10,213 nt of DNA from an uncultured Clostridia bacterium (GTDB taxonomy: Bacteria > Bacillota > Clostridia > Lachnospirales > CAG-274): positions 1-10,213 of the forward strand of contig CAJTVH010000073.1 of the NCBI GenBank assembly GCA_910579745.1, given 5' to 3'. The notes beneath the pieces are model-generated. The model saw nothing but the letters and a program-made list of their open reading frames with translations, was not told the DNA's origin and searched no databases. The translations under genes were made by a program, and so were the position numbers. Within the stretch, counting starts at the first letter, position 1. Every line of letters begins with the position of its first letter. Of this stretch, positions 4,620-10,213 are shown piece after piece.

Positions 4620-5960
4620 CTATTCCACTATACAAGTCATATAGAGTTTTTCCATCGCGCCGACAGGCTCTATATACTCGTTTACGATAACGTCGCCTTT
4701 CTCAGTTCCCTTTTCGACAGTTATATCCTCCGTATTGAAATTCTCAATCGCCTGTATCGCCTCAAGCTTATTATGATAATTTATAAGCTCAGACTTAAAA
4801 ATATCCCTGCCTGTGGCGTTGTTCTGTACCTTGCCAAGATAATAATTATCAAAAATTCTCGCCGTGTCGTTCGCCACAGCGTCAAGAACCCTTATAACCT
4901 GATTGCTGGAAAAATCGCTGTTTTTATCGGCGGTAACATCCGTAAAAGAATTAATATCTTTCAGTACCTTGTACTCGCCCTTATCGCCGTAAAAAACAAA
5001 CTCGCCTTTTCCGATAAACTCTTTTAGCTCTGACTTTTTATAAGCCGCCAAAATATTTAATTCCCCGTCATATCTCACGTTTGTCAAACTCTCGTTTACT
5101 TCCGCTCCCGCCGTTTTTCCGGCTGCCCAATAAACAAGCCCCGTCTCGCTAATAACATCATTAACAGCCTTAACCTCGTTTTTAACGGATATAACACCCT
5201 CAAAATCGGCTTTGGCGTAATCGTGGAGCACACAAGTAACCTTGTACCCCTCATCGTCTCTAAGTCTCTTTACAAAGCTCGTAAACAATCCTTTTGTAAC
5301 ATCATCGTTACCGTCATATAAAACCGTTGTAAAATCCACCCCCTCAATCTGGTCAAGAAACTCCGCGTAATCATTTCCCGTAACTTCCTCGTCCGTTCCC
5401 CCCGTTAAATTAGTCCCCGCTGCCGCCGTAATTTTTGTGCCGCCAAATGTCACAAAGTCATTAGGGACAAGCTCGGAAACGTCCGTAACCGTCTGACTGT
5501 CAACCTCGGTAAAATCACTTCCTAACAGTGTTTTAACCACAAAGCCGTTTTCCTTGTCAATATCCGCCTCAATGACAATTTTTATATCATTGCCCCTGAT
5601 ACCGCCGCAAACGGCCGTTACCGTCAAGCTATCGCCTCCCGTACCGATTGCCGCCGCCGCTTTCGATCCCGCGCCGAGCCTGAATAATTTTACCTCACTC
5701 GCCCCTTTAAAGACCTCACGCAAGGGAAGTATTTTATCATCTGTATAAGAGTAACCCAAAACAGACAGACAAGACTTTTGGAAATCTTCCGCCGTTAAAG
5801 ATATAACCTCATTCTCTTTGCCCCAGGAACCGATAAAGGGCACCGCGACAATACCCCTTTCTCCAATAGAGCCTAACGCCCTCGCCTTAGACACAAAATT
5901 TATGTACGCCCCCGGCAAAACCTTATTTTGTGTGGTAAACACACCGCCTCCCGCCGCCAT
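4620..5960 (-). CDS. xkdK: Contractile tail sheath protein, XkdK-like
   Basis: A 446-residue tail sheath protein; it polymerises around the tube and contracts to drive the tube into the cell. The N-terminus (KVLPGAYINFVSKA) is the arm that links neighbouring subunits. A beta-sandwich insertion with LTVTAVCGGIRGNDIKI lies near residues 112-128 and ends around LTGGTD (185-190). The central domain includes YDGNDDVTKGLFTSFVKRLR, and the C-terminal part (about 340-446) has the conserved DARIFDNYYLGKV-like stretch and an extended tail. Length is typical. ATG 5960 stands one base after the stop codon of the upstream small gene, with AAGGTGAG as ribosome binding site. It establishes that the phage is a myovirus type. 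Confidence 0.95.
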   Translation of the reverse strand: MAAGGGVFTTQNKVLPGAYINFVSKARALGSIGERGIVAVPFIGSWGKENEVISLTAEDFQKSCLSVLGYSYTDDKILPLREVFKGASEVKLFRLGAGSKAAAAIGTGGDSLTVTAVCGGIRGNDIKIVIEADIDKENGFVVKTLLGSDFTEVDSQTVTDVSELVPNDFVTFGGTKITAAAGTNLTGGTDEEVTGNDYAEFLDQIEGVDFTTVLYDGNDDVTKGLFTSFVKRLRDDEGYKVTCVLHDYAKADFEGVISVKNEVKAVNDVISETGLVYWAAGKTAGAEVNESLTNVRYDGELNILAAYKKSELKEFIGKGEFVFYGDKGEYKVLKDINSFTDVTADKNSDFSSNQVIRVLDAVANDTARIFDNYYLGKVQNNATGRDIFKSELINYHNKLEAIQAIENFNTEDITVEKGTEKGDVIVNEYIEPVGAMEKLYMTCIVE

Positions 5961-5961
5961 A

Positions 5962-6201
5962 TTATCTCACCTTGCCTTTCAAATAATTATCAATAAGTTT
6001 ATTAACCTCTGACTTTGTATAGCTTTTTCCCTTTTCCAAAACTGTTTCAAGTAAATCTCTGTGAGATTTATAACTTTTACTTGAAAGAAACGCTTGTTTT
6101 GAAAAACTCAATTCTTTTATATCGGCAGCGTTTGCTTTTTCCTCTGAAAAGTTTTCCGCCACATCGTTAACTTTTTCCTCTGAAACATTTTTTCTCGCCA
6201 T
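5962..6201 (-). CDS. Small conserved phage protein before the sheath gene
   Basis: A 79-residue charged, helical protein without membrane segments. The N-terminal half is rich in Glu, Lys and Asn; the C-terminal half (SSKSYKSHRDLLETVLEKGK, then SYTKSEVNKLIDNYLKGKVR) looks like a compact helical unit. Small proteins with a similar ending occur between the tail terminator and sheath genes of related phages, but I cannot assign a function. ATG 6201 overlaps the upstream stop (TAATG) and has GGAGG nine bases before it. Confidence 0.8.
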   Translation of the reverse strand: MARKNVSEEKVNDVAENFSEEKANAADIKELSFSKQAFLSSKSYKSHRDLLETVLEKGKSYTKSEVNKLIDNYLKGKVR

Positions 6202-6614
6202 TACTTATTGCCTCCCTTTTGTTTTAAAGCGTTCATTCTCACATCATCATTCCTAATCAAATATCTCGCCGTAACGTCAAATATAAAATGGTAAATCCCA
6301 TCGCCTTTCTCGCCTCTCGTGTTTTGAGTTCTGTATACAGCCTCATCCGTCTCAATAGTCTCAAACTCAGAATACATATTTTTAAGCCAGTTGTTGTATT
6401 CCATATTTTCCTTTTCCTTACACACATAAGAAACGTCAAAAGTCAAATCCAGCCGTCTCATACCGCCTATGCCGTATTTTGTGTTTGAACTTATAACCAT
6501 TACGAAGATTTTACCGAAAGCGTTAGACGTTACAGCGTCAACCTCAATTTTTTTATCGGGATAAAGCTTTTTTATTTTTCTCGCTATTCCCTTTGAGATT
6601 ATGTTTGTATACAA
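6201..6614 (-). CDS. Tail terminator-like protein (YqbJ type)
   Basis: A protein of 137 residues with the pattern of the YqbJ/XkdJ-region tail terminator family: an N-terminal helix (GIARKIKKLYPDKKIEVDAV) followed by beta strands (GKIFVMVISSN, RRLDLTFDVSYVC) and a C-terminal strand (YHFIFDVTARYLI). It should cap the tail and join it to the head. The reading frame opens with TTG codons: TTG 6614 has GGGG eight bases upstream, whereas TTG 6620 would be only two bases away, so 6614 is preferred. No ATG suits. It overlaps the downstream small gene by one base. Confidence 0.75.
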   Translation of the reverse strand: MYTNIISKGIARKIKKLYPDKKIEVDAVTSNAFGKIFVMVISSNTKYGIGGMRRLDLTFDVSYVCKEKENMEYNNWLKNMYSEFETIETDEAVYRTQNTRGEKGDGIYHFIFDVTARYLIRNDDVRMNALKQKGGNK

Positions 6615-6616
6615 AA

Positions 6617-7162
6617 TCAAAGCCCCTTTCTTGAGTATCTTTTTATATAGTAATTGATTTTTCTCTCAAACCTTTCTCTTTGAGTGAGTTTTATTTTCTC
6701 GCACGCCCGTTTAAAAACCCATTTCCCGCTTACCGTTCCTGTCGGTACGGCTCTTTTAAACATTCTCCCGTTTTTACAGCGTGTTTCTTTTATCGTGTAC
6801 GACCCGACTATCATACCTTTTTTAGATGTTGGGTCGTACACAAAAACCCGTCCCCGCCAATATCCCGGCACAAAATGACTTCTGAATCCCTTTTCAATAT
6901 ATCCGGCGTAATTGGCGTAGTTGCCTATACCAACCGTTATTTTTCCATTTGAGATTTGAGCCGTGTTGTCGCTGTGAAAACTTCGCTCATAGGTCTTGCT
7001 GGCGTAAATTTTTTCATCATCTGTAATCCTTACAGCTTCTCTCACAAATTTATTTCCCTCAAAAACAGCCATTTTAGCTAAATATCTTGGAAAATCCTTT
7101 TTTATATCCTCTATATTCTTCTTATATTGTTTAATGTTTTTGAGGTCAATTCTCATTCTCAT
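6617..7162 (-). CDS. HK97 gp10-like head-tail joining protein (XkdI/YqbI type)
   Basis: A basic protein of 181 residues. The first 35 residues form a charged helix (NIKQYKKNIEDIKKDFPRYL), followed by AKMAVFEGNKFVREAVR, TYERSFHSD and the beta-rich section YANYAGYIEKGFRSHF that is typical of gp10-like proteins; the C-terminus is a basic helix. Members act at the head-tail interface. Start choice: GGAAGTGAT, near-perfect to the 16S tail, lies just before ATG 7162. A GTG at 7171 is within that binding site, and ATG 7156 is a weaker alternative. The gene overlaps the preceding gene by 17 bases. Confidence 0.8.
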   Translation of the reverse strand: MRMRIDLKNIKQYKKNIEDIKKDFPRYLAKMAVFEGNKFVREAVRITDDEKIYASKTYERSFHSDNTAQISNGKITVGIGNYANYAGYIEKGFRSHFVPGYWRGRVFVYDPTSKKGMIVGSYTIKETRCKNGRMFKRAVPTGTVSGKWVFKRACEKIKLTQRERFERKINYYIKRYSRKGL

Positions 7163-7532
7163 TGTTATCACTTCCCACAGCGCCGTCCTCAGCGACGACT
7201 ACTTCCTGATGAGCAGCGTAGACGGCGGCGCGTCCGGCGTTTGTGTACTCGGCTTTCCGTCCGTACCTTGTGACAATAATTTTGTCACCCGCCAAAATCT
7301 CAATCTCCGGCGGCATAAACACTTTAGCGGTATAATTAAAAAAGGCCGCCGTATCGGTGGTCTCAATCGGGTTTTTCCCCATTACCAAAGCGCAGGGTAC
7401 ATTTTTGTAAACAGTCTCTTCCCCGTGTTCGTTCACAAAATCGACTTCTCTCTCGACATTCCTGACAACATCGCAAATATCGGTATATGTCGCCTCAATA
7501 GCGTCTCTTTCCGCCTTAACGTTTCCAAACAT
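7146..7532 (-). CDS. Head closure protein, XkdH/YqbH-like
   Basis: A 128-residue protein with the layout of the XkdH/YqbH family, which closes the portal channel after packaging: N-terminal AERDAIEATYTDICDVVR, then strands in VYKNVPCALVMGK and AAFFNYTAKVFMPPEIEIL, and GDKIIVTRYGRKAEYTNAG. The C-terminal 15 residues are acidic and Asn-rich and overlap the next gene. ATG 7532 has a G-rich ribosome binding site (AGGGGGG). Confidence 0.8.
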   Translation of the reverse strand: MFGNVKAERDAIEATYTDICDVVRNVEREVDFVNEHGEETVYKNVPCALVMGKNPIETTDTAAFFNYTAKVFMPPEIEILAGDKIIVTRYGRKAEYTNAGRAAVYAAHQEVVVAEDGAVGSDNNENEN

Positions 7533-7544
7533 AAAACCGCCCCC

Positions 7545-7886
7545 CTACCGCTTTAATTTTCTAAAGCTGTTAAGCTCGGGCCTGTATTTACTCAAAAAGT
7601 CGCTCTGAACAGTCTCACTCACTGAAACGGAAGCGAAAGATGTGGAAACGTCACCCCTTTTAACAGAAGTAACCTCCCTCGGTCTATCCTCGCTTCCGTA
7701 ACCCTCCGCCCTCCACAAATCAGCCGCTATTCTCACAACCGTGTTTTCAAGACCCTTCGGAACGGTCTCAATGTGGCAGTAATTTTTAACCTTATCAGCC
7801 GCCAAATCAAGCACAAACTGTAAAATCTCCGTTTCCCCGCCCGTGGGATTGCTTTTTCCCAAAATCAGCAAAAATTTTTTAAACAT
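7545..7886 (-). CDS. Head-tail connector protein (gp6-like)
   Basis: A 113-residue helical protein. ETEILQFVLDLAADKVKNYCH, PKGLENTVVRIAADLWRAEG and a C-terminal SDFLSKYRPELNSFRKL are typical of small gp6/gp15-like adaptor proteins that form a ring under the portal. It lies immediately after the major capsid gene, the normal place. Its ribosome binding site AGGATAAG is modest and overlaps the end of the capsid gene, so it probably depends on translational coupling. Confidence 0.8.
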   Translation of the reverse strand: MFKKFLLILGKSNPTGGETEILQFVLDLAADKVKNYCHIETVPKGLENTVVRIAADLWRAEGYGSEDRPREVTSVKRGDVSTSFASVSVSETVQSDFLSKYRPELNSFRKLKR

Positions 7887-7894
7887 AAAATCAC

Positions 7895-8893
7895 TTATCC
7901 TATCTTGTGTTTAAAAGCCACTACTCTAATCTGTTTAGGCTCATATACAGGCTTCCAGTTCTTAGCGTCGGCAAGCTCCAGCCTTGACGGACCCTCTTTC
8001 TTGTCAACATTGGCGTTTGTAAAGCTTATACCTCTGGGGTGCAAAATATATGTTTTACGATTAATGAGATAATCAACACCCGACCCCTTTTGTTTATCCC
8101 TGTCCGTTTCAGTCGCCACAAATCCCACCGGAGAGCCATTTCCTAAAGCTATAGCTCCCTGTCCGAATAAATAAGTTGTGTAAACCCCGTTCTCAACAGG
8201 ACAGCCGTCATCGACAATAACCCTTTTGCCCTGATATGTGTCAAAAGAAACATCCACAGACTGACGTTCCACATCGCTGAAATTCTTCTTTTTTAAATAG
8301 CTCCATGTGGCGGAGTGCATAACAACCGCCGTAAGCTGGCCTTGAGCGTCGCCCAAAAGCTGCTGAGCGTCAATAAAGCTGTTTACGCTCCAATTCGCCG
8401 CGTCTCCCGTCTCTCCTGAAATATCAAGTAAATTGCTCAATAGCCTTGTCTCTTTTGTGCCTGTGTCAACATCTTCCACTGTCCCGAAAATGCCTTTAAG
8501 AATAGCGATAAGTTCTTTCTGCGTATCTCTAGCCCAAAAGTTAGCCGCAAGACACGCTATAGCACCCATTGGGTCAGTACCCGCCAAAGCCGCTGAAAGG
8601 TCCGTGGCACTCCACATTTTAGCCCGTCTTATAACGCACGCCATATCTTTGTTTGAGGTGATTTTATTGTCTTCCAAATCCACGTTTTCAATAATCTGCT
8701 CCGACTCACCAGTTAAATCCTCAAAAAACGGCATATTTATAATTGGGGCGGCCTGACTCGCCAGTTTGTCAAACTCGCTGTTGTTTGCCACTATTCCGCT
8801 CTGTACAAGAGCCGATAACTCCATACTTTTGTTCATCACATAAGGATTAAACAATTCCGGCACAATAACGTCCATTAATTTTGTTCCAGCCAT
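7895..8893 (-). CDS. Major capsid protein (Gp13-like)
   Basis: A 332-residue protein resembling the Gp13-like major capsid family of Firmicutes phages. The start TKLMDVIVPELFNPYVMNKS is characteristic, followed by SALVQSGIVANN, INMPFFEDLTGESEQI and a helix around WSATDLSAALAGTDPMGAIA. The C-terminal part carries GVDYLINRKTYILHPRGISF, a strand-loop-strand section found in HK97-fold capsid proteins. No N-terminal prohead protease site is obvious; scaffolding is supplied by the separate gene upstream. ATG 8893 has AAGGAGG nine bases upstream, overlapping the scaffold stop codon. Confidence 0.9.
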   Translation of the reverse strand: MAGTKLMDVIVPELFNPYVMNKSMELSALVQSGIVANNSEFDKLASQAAPIINMPFFEDLTGESEQIIENVDLEDNKITSNKDMACVIRRAKMWSATDLSAALAGTDPMGAIACLAANFWARDTQKELIAILKGIFGTVEDVDTGTKETRLLSNLLDISGETGDAANWSVNSFIDAQQLLGDAQGQLTAVVMHSATWSYLKKKNFSDVERQSVDVSFDTYQGKRVIVDDGCPVENGVYTTYLFGQGAIALGNGSPVGFVATETDRDKQKGSGVDYLINRKTYILHPRGISFTNANVDKKEGPSRLELADAKNWKPVYEPKQIRVVAFKHKIG

Positions 8894-8907
8894 AAATTAA
8901 AACCTCC

Positions 8908-9513
8908 TTAAACACTCATTCCCGCAATCGCCGCCAATTCTTTGGCCAAAGCGGGATTTTCCTTAAATAACTCGCCTTGTTTTGTTAAATTAAATGTTTC
9001 TTTCGCGAAAGGATTTACCGCCGTGTCATTACCCCCTTTTGTCGGTCTGTAAATGGTTCTTTTACCGTCCAGCCCAAAAATATAAGGCATACTCTCTTTA
9101 TAAGACGACACCGCTTCCTCGACCCCTATAGGCGTTCCTTTATCGTCAAAGCTGAATTTATCAATCCCGCCGTGCTTATAAATCAAATAATCCGAATCGG
9201 TAACGCCCATTTGATTAAGTTTTTCTTTAAGGGCAAACTCTTTTGTTTTCAGCAGGTCATTTGCCTTTAACGTTTCAATCTCCTTTTCATAGCCTTTTAT
9301 TTTCGCCTGTAAATCCTCATTGTCCTTATTGGATTTTTCTAAATCCTTAATTGTTCCGTTCGCCGTCTTTAACTGCTCGTTTATTGAGTTAAACTCAGAC
9401 TTCGGAACAGCGTGTTTAGGAAACTCGCCGCTGATTTCTTTCATAATTCCGTCAATATCAATTTTTTCGTCTTTAATTTCCGCTTTTTCAATGATTTTTC
9501 TTAGCCACTCCAT
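8908..9513 (-). CDS. Scaffolding protein, phage GP20-like
   Basis: A 201-residue protein that guides capsid assembly from inside the prohead. MEWLRKIIEKAEIKDEKIDI and a Ser/Asn-poor helical section lead to a long coiled coil (about residues 40-95, EQLKTANGTIKDLEKSNKDN and on). After it comes GVTDSDYLIYKHGG and a C-terminal helical end (ENPALAKELAAIAGMSV) expected to bind the capsid protein. ATG 9513 is chosen because GGAGG lies nine bases upstream; an in-frame ATG at 9579 would add 22 residues that start within a palindrome and have no binding site. It is the first gene of the head-tail run in this window. Confidence 0.88.
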   Translation of the reverse strand: MEWLRKIIEKAEIKDEKIDIDGIMKEISGEFPKHAVPKSEFNSINEQLKTANGTIKDLEKSNKDNEDLQAKIKGYEKEIETLKANDLLKTKEFALKEKLNQMGVTDSDYLIYKHGGIDKFSFDDKGTPIGVEEAVSSYKESMPYIFGLDGKRTIYRPTKGGNDTAVNPFAKETFNLTKQGELFKENPALAKELAAIAGMSV

Positions 9514-9566
9514 AAATAAATACCTCCATAGATTTTTTATTCCGGCTCTTCCGGTAGGGAGTTTAC

Positions 9567-9705
9567 GGAAACACCGCATAAAATATAATAAAAATAATTT
9601 TTCAAATTTAAAATTCTCGCTATCGTGTCATTTCTTTGAAAAATAACACTAACGCTTAATTTTTTTGAAAAATTATTTTTATTTTTGACTTTCCGCGGTA
9701 TTTCC
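9567..9705. repeat. 139-bp imperfect palindrome, MITE-like
   Basis: The ends GGAAACACCGC (9567-9577) and GCGGTATTTCC (9695-9705) are inverted copies with one difference. Inside, a perfect 20-bp inverted pair occupies 9587-9606 and 9664-9683, and a further imperfect stem around GTGT/ACAC lies at the centre. The whole can fold into one long hairpin. TA stands at or next to both ends, as after insertion of some mobile elements, but this is too short to be proof. There is no gene inside. It lies between the toxin-antitoxin locus and the scaffold gene. Confidence 0.65.
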
Positions 9706-9767
9706 TTAGTTGTTCTTTATTCTCCGCAACCTCTAAAAAGGAGTAATATATAAATATTTTTTCACGC

Positions 9768-9796
9768 AAAAAAAACGCCTGAATTTTTTCAGACGT
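9768..9796 (-). terminator. Strong intrinsic terminator downstream of the toxin locus
   Basis: On the minus strand ACGTCTGAA and TTCAGGCGT form a 9-bp stem (one G-U, which is a mismatch on the other strand) with a 4-base loop, followed by eight T. It would end toxin mRNA that reads through the first terminator and insulates the scaffold operon. Confidence 0.85.
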
Positions 9797-9800
9797 ACTC

Positions 9801-9828
9801 TTTACAAAATATTTATTTGTGGTATAAT
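9801..9828 (+). promoter_or_regulatory. Promoter of the antitoxin RNA
   Basis: TTTACA (9801-9806), 16 bases and TATAAT (9823-9828), the latter preceded by TG one base upstream (extended -10). This plus-strand promoter faces the toxin gene and should start transcription near 9835. Confidence 0.85.
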
Positions 9829-9840
9829 ATAATCATAAAA

Positions 9841-9867
9841 GGCAATCGCCACAAGGTGTGGCTGACC
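9841..9867 (+). repeat. Antitoxin copy of a box shared with the toxin leader
   Basis: The 27-base box begins GGCAATCG and ends GCTGACC. A 26-base related copy in opposite DNA orientation lies at 10060-10085, so both RNAs carry the same sense sequence near their 5' ends (GGCAATCG, GGTGTG, CTGACC conserved). The toxin mRNA, if it reads through to the 9768 terminator, also contains the complement. Confidence 0.7.
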
Positions 9868-9879
9868 AATAAGATTAAT

Positions 9880-9926
9880 AGAAAAATCCACCCGTCTACC
9901 GGTCAAAGTATCAGGGTGGTTTTTCT
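9880..9926. terminator. Bidirectional terminator shared by toxin and antitoxin RNAs
   Basis: CCACCC (9888-9893) pairs with GGGTGG (9914-9919), flanked by A5 and T5 that extend the stem, with one bulged base. A T run follows on both strands. A competing hairpin is possible: GGTTTTTCT (9918-9926) also pairs with AGAAAAACC (9933-9941), right at the toxin stop codon. Confidence 0.8.
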
Positions 9927-9940
9927 ATGTAAAGAAAAAC

Positions 9941-10030
9941 CTACTTACAAAACGTAAATACGAATGTAAGCAATGCTAAAAGAAAAATCCCAAATGTCAT
10001 AAGTTCCATGAAGTTAAATTGATTTTTCAT
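9941..10030 (-). CDS. Small hydrophobic toxin, holin-like / TxpA type
   Basis: A 29-residue peptide: a short polar start (MKNQFNF), then MELMTFGIFLLALLTFVFTF as a single membrane-spanning stretch, and CK at the end. The M..M..FG.F.LALLT pattern is that of the small holin-like toxins of Firmicutes type I toxin-antitoxin systems, which insert in the cell membrane when overproduced. The ribosome binding site GGGGGTGAT matches the 16S tail almost fully. A leader of about 100 bases with several hairpins separates promoter and start. A convergent RNA with its own promoter lies opposite. It is too short for routine gene finding. The identification rests on pattern plus arrangement and is confident at the level of type I toxin; the exact family is less sure. 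Confidence 0.8.
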   Translation of the reverse strand: MKNQFNFMELMTFGIFLLALLTFVFTFCK

Positions 10031-10059
10031 AACATCACCCCCATTCTTAAAAGAATGAA

Positions 10060-10085
10060 GGTCAGCACACCCCGCACCGATTGCC
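10060..10085 (-). repeat. Toxin-leader copy of the shared box
   Basis: Read on the minus strand it begins GGCAATCG and ends GTGTGCTGACC, 26 bases, and matches the antitoxin box at 9841-9867 apart from the middle. It lies just upstream of a 16-base hairpin (10042-10057, CATTCTT/AAGAATG) that abuts the toxin ribosome binding site. Confidence 0.7.
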
Positions 10086-10139
10086 TTAGTTGCATAGGCG
10101 AGAAGTAAAGCGTAAGCTTTACAACTATCCCATATAGAA

Positions 10140-10168
10140 ATTTTATCACAATTTGTAATTTATTGCAA
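10140..10168 (-). promoter_or_regulatory. Promoter of the toxin mRNA
   Basis: TTGCAA (10168-10163), 17 bases, TAAAAT (10145-10140) on the minus strand, giving a start near 10133 and a leader of about 100 bases. That leader contains a hairpin GTAAAGC/GCTTTAC (10105-10122), the shared box and the hairpin at the ribosome binding site. Confidence 0.7.
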
Positions 10169-10213
10169 TAATAAAGAATTTTACTTCTTATATTTTTAAA
10201 ACTTCAGACATAC

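Larger units (their letters stand above)
9835..9926 (+). ncRNA. Predicted antisense antitoxin RNA
   Basis: The RNA begins after an extended -10 promoter and ends at the bidirectional terminator, about 90 bases. Near its 5' end is the hairpin GCCACA-AGG-TGTGGC (9848-9862) within the box 9841-9867 that is also present in the toxin mRNA leader. It converges on the toxin gene and overlaps the toxin mRNA 3' region, the usual design of Fst/TxpA-type loci in Gram-positive bacteria. With readthrough it would cover the toxin frame. Promoter, box and terminator are visible; the antitoxin role is inferred from the arrangement. Confidence 0.75.

Noticed and set aside
7134..7556. 140-codon plus-strand open frame
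   Set aside because: It lies opposite the closure and gp10-like genes, has no ribosome binding site and no recognisable family; it is a shadow of the real genes.
9514..9579. Upstream ATG extending the scaffold protein by 22 residues
   Set aside because: It starts within the palindrome and lacks a ribosome binding site; ATG 9513 has GGAGG at proper distance.
9580..9605. A promoter for the head operon (TTGAAA with TATATT or TTTTAT)
   Set aside because: Spacers are 12 to 16 bases with poor -10 boxes in an AT-rich palindrome arm; not supportable.
9658..9766. Minus-strand frame ending KEQLRKYRGKSKIKIIFQKN before the scaffold gene
   Set aside because: No start codon with a ribosome binding site, and it directly follows a terminator; it may be a remnant but cannot be supported.

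Overview
The window is part of a prophage, or of a phage closely related to one, from a low-GC Gram-positive bacterium, most likely of the class Clostridia. Every protein gene lies on the minus strand, so biological order runs from high to low coordinates. The head and tail genes match the PBSX/SKIN (Xkd/Yqb) type of contractile-tailed phage: GP20-like scaffold, Gp13-like major capsid protein, XkdH/YqbH-like closure protein, gp10-like protein, tail terminator, XkdK sheath, XkdM tube and XkdN chaperone. Start sites with strong Shine-Dalgarno sequences, AT-rich leaders and consensus TTGACA/TATAAT promoters fit a Firmicutes host.

Layout along the minus strand: (1) 10168-9768 is a type I toxin-antitoxin locus. 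It has a 29-residue hydrophobic toxin with its own promoter, a convergent antisense RNA with its own promoter, a shared bidirectional terminator and a second strong terminator. (2) 9705-9567 is a 139-bp imperfect palindrome without a gene. (3) 9513-3498 is an unbroken head-to-tail gene cluster with tiny gaps or overlaps. It ends in the tail assembly chaperone, which carries a canonical -1 frameshift site (A AAA AAC) producing a 198-residue G-T type fusion. (4) 3494-2853 is a self-contained cargo cassette ('moron'): perfect consensus promoter, small lipoprotein, terminator. (5) 2838-1643 is a regulatory cassette: promoter with a 12-bp inverted-repeat operator, a 58-residue ribbon-helix-helix protein, an antisense small RNA in the intercistronic gap, a Rha-type antirepressor and a terminator. 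(6) 1690-1175 is an AT-rich gap with phased AACTTTATAA repeats. (7) 1174-3 holds an ORF6N-domain protein and an AntA/KilAC antirepressor.

The most interesting reading is that region 5 has the same design as the immI region of phage P22 (arc - sar - ant): a small ribbon-helix-helix autorepressor, an antirepressor in the same transcript, and a short two-hairpin antisense RNA transcribed from between them. The antirepressor's ribosome binding site is additionally locked in a predicted 10-bp stem. Regions 4 to 7 lie where the tape measure gene would normally follow the chaperone; no tape measure is present in the window, so these genes look like an accessory insertion inside the tail operon. The two unusual RNA-based systems (toxin-antitoxin and immI-like) and the cluster of three different antirepressor families are the parts that merit attention. 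All functional statements rest on reading the sequence; no searches were run.
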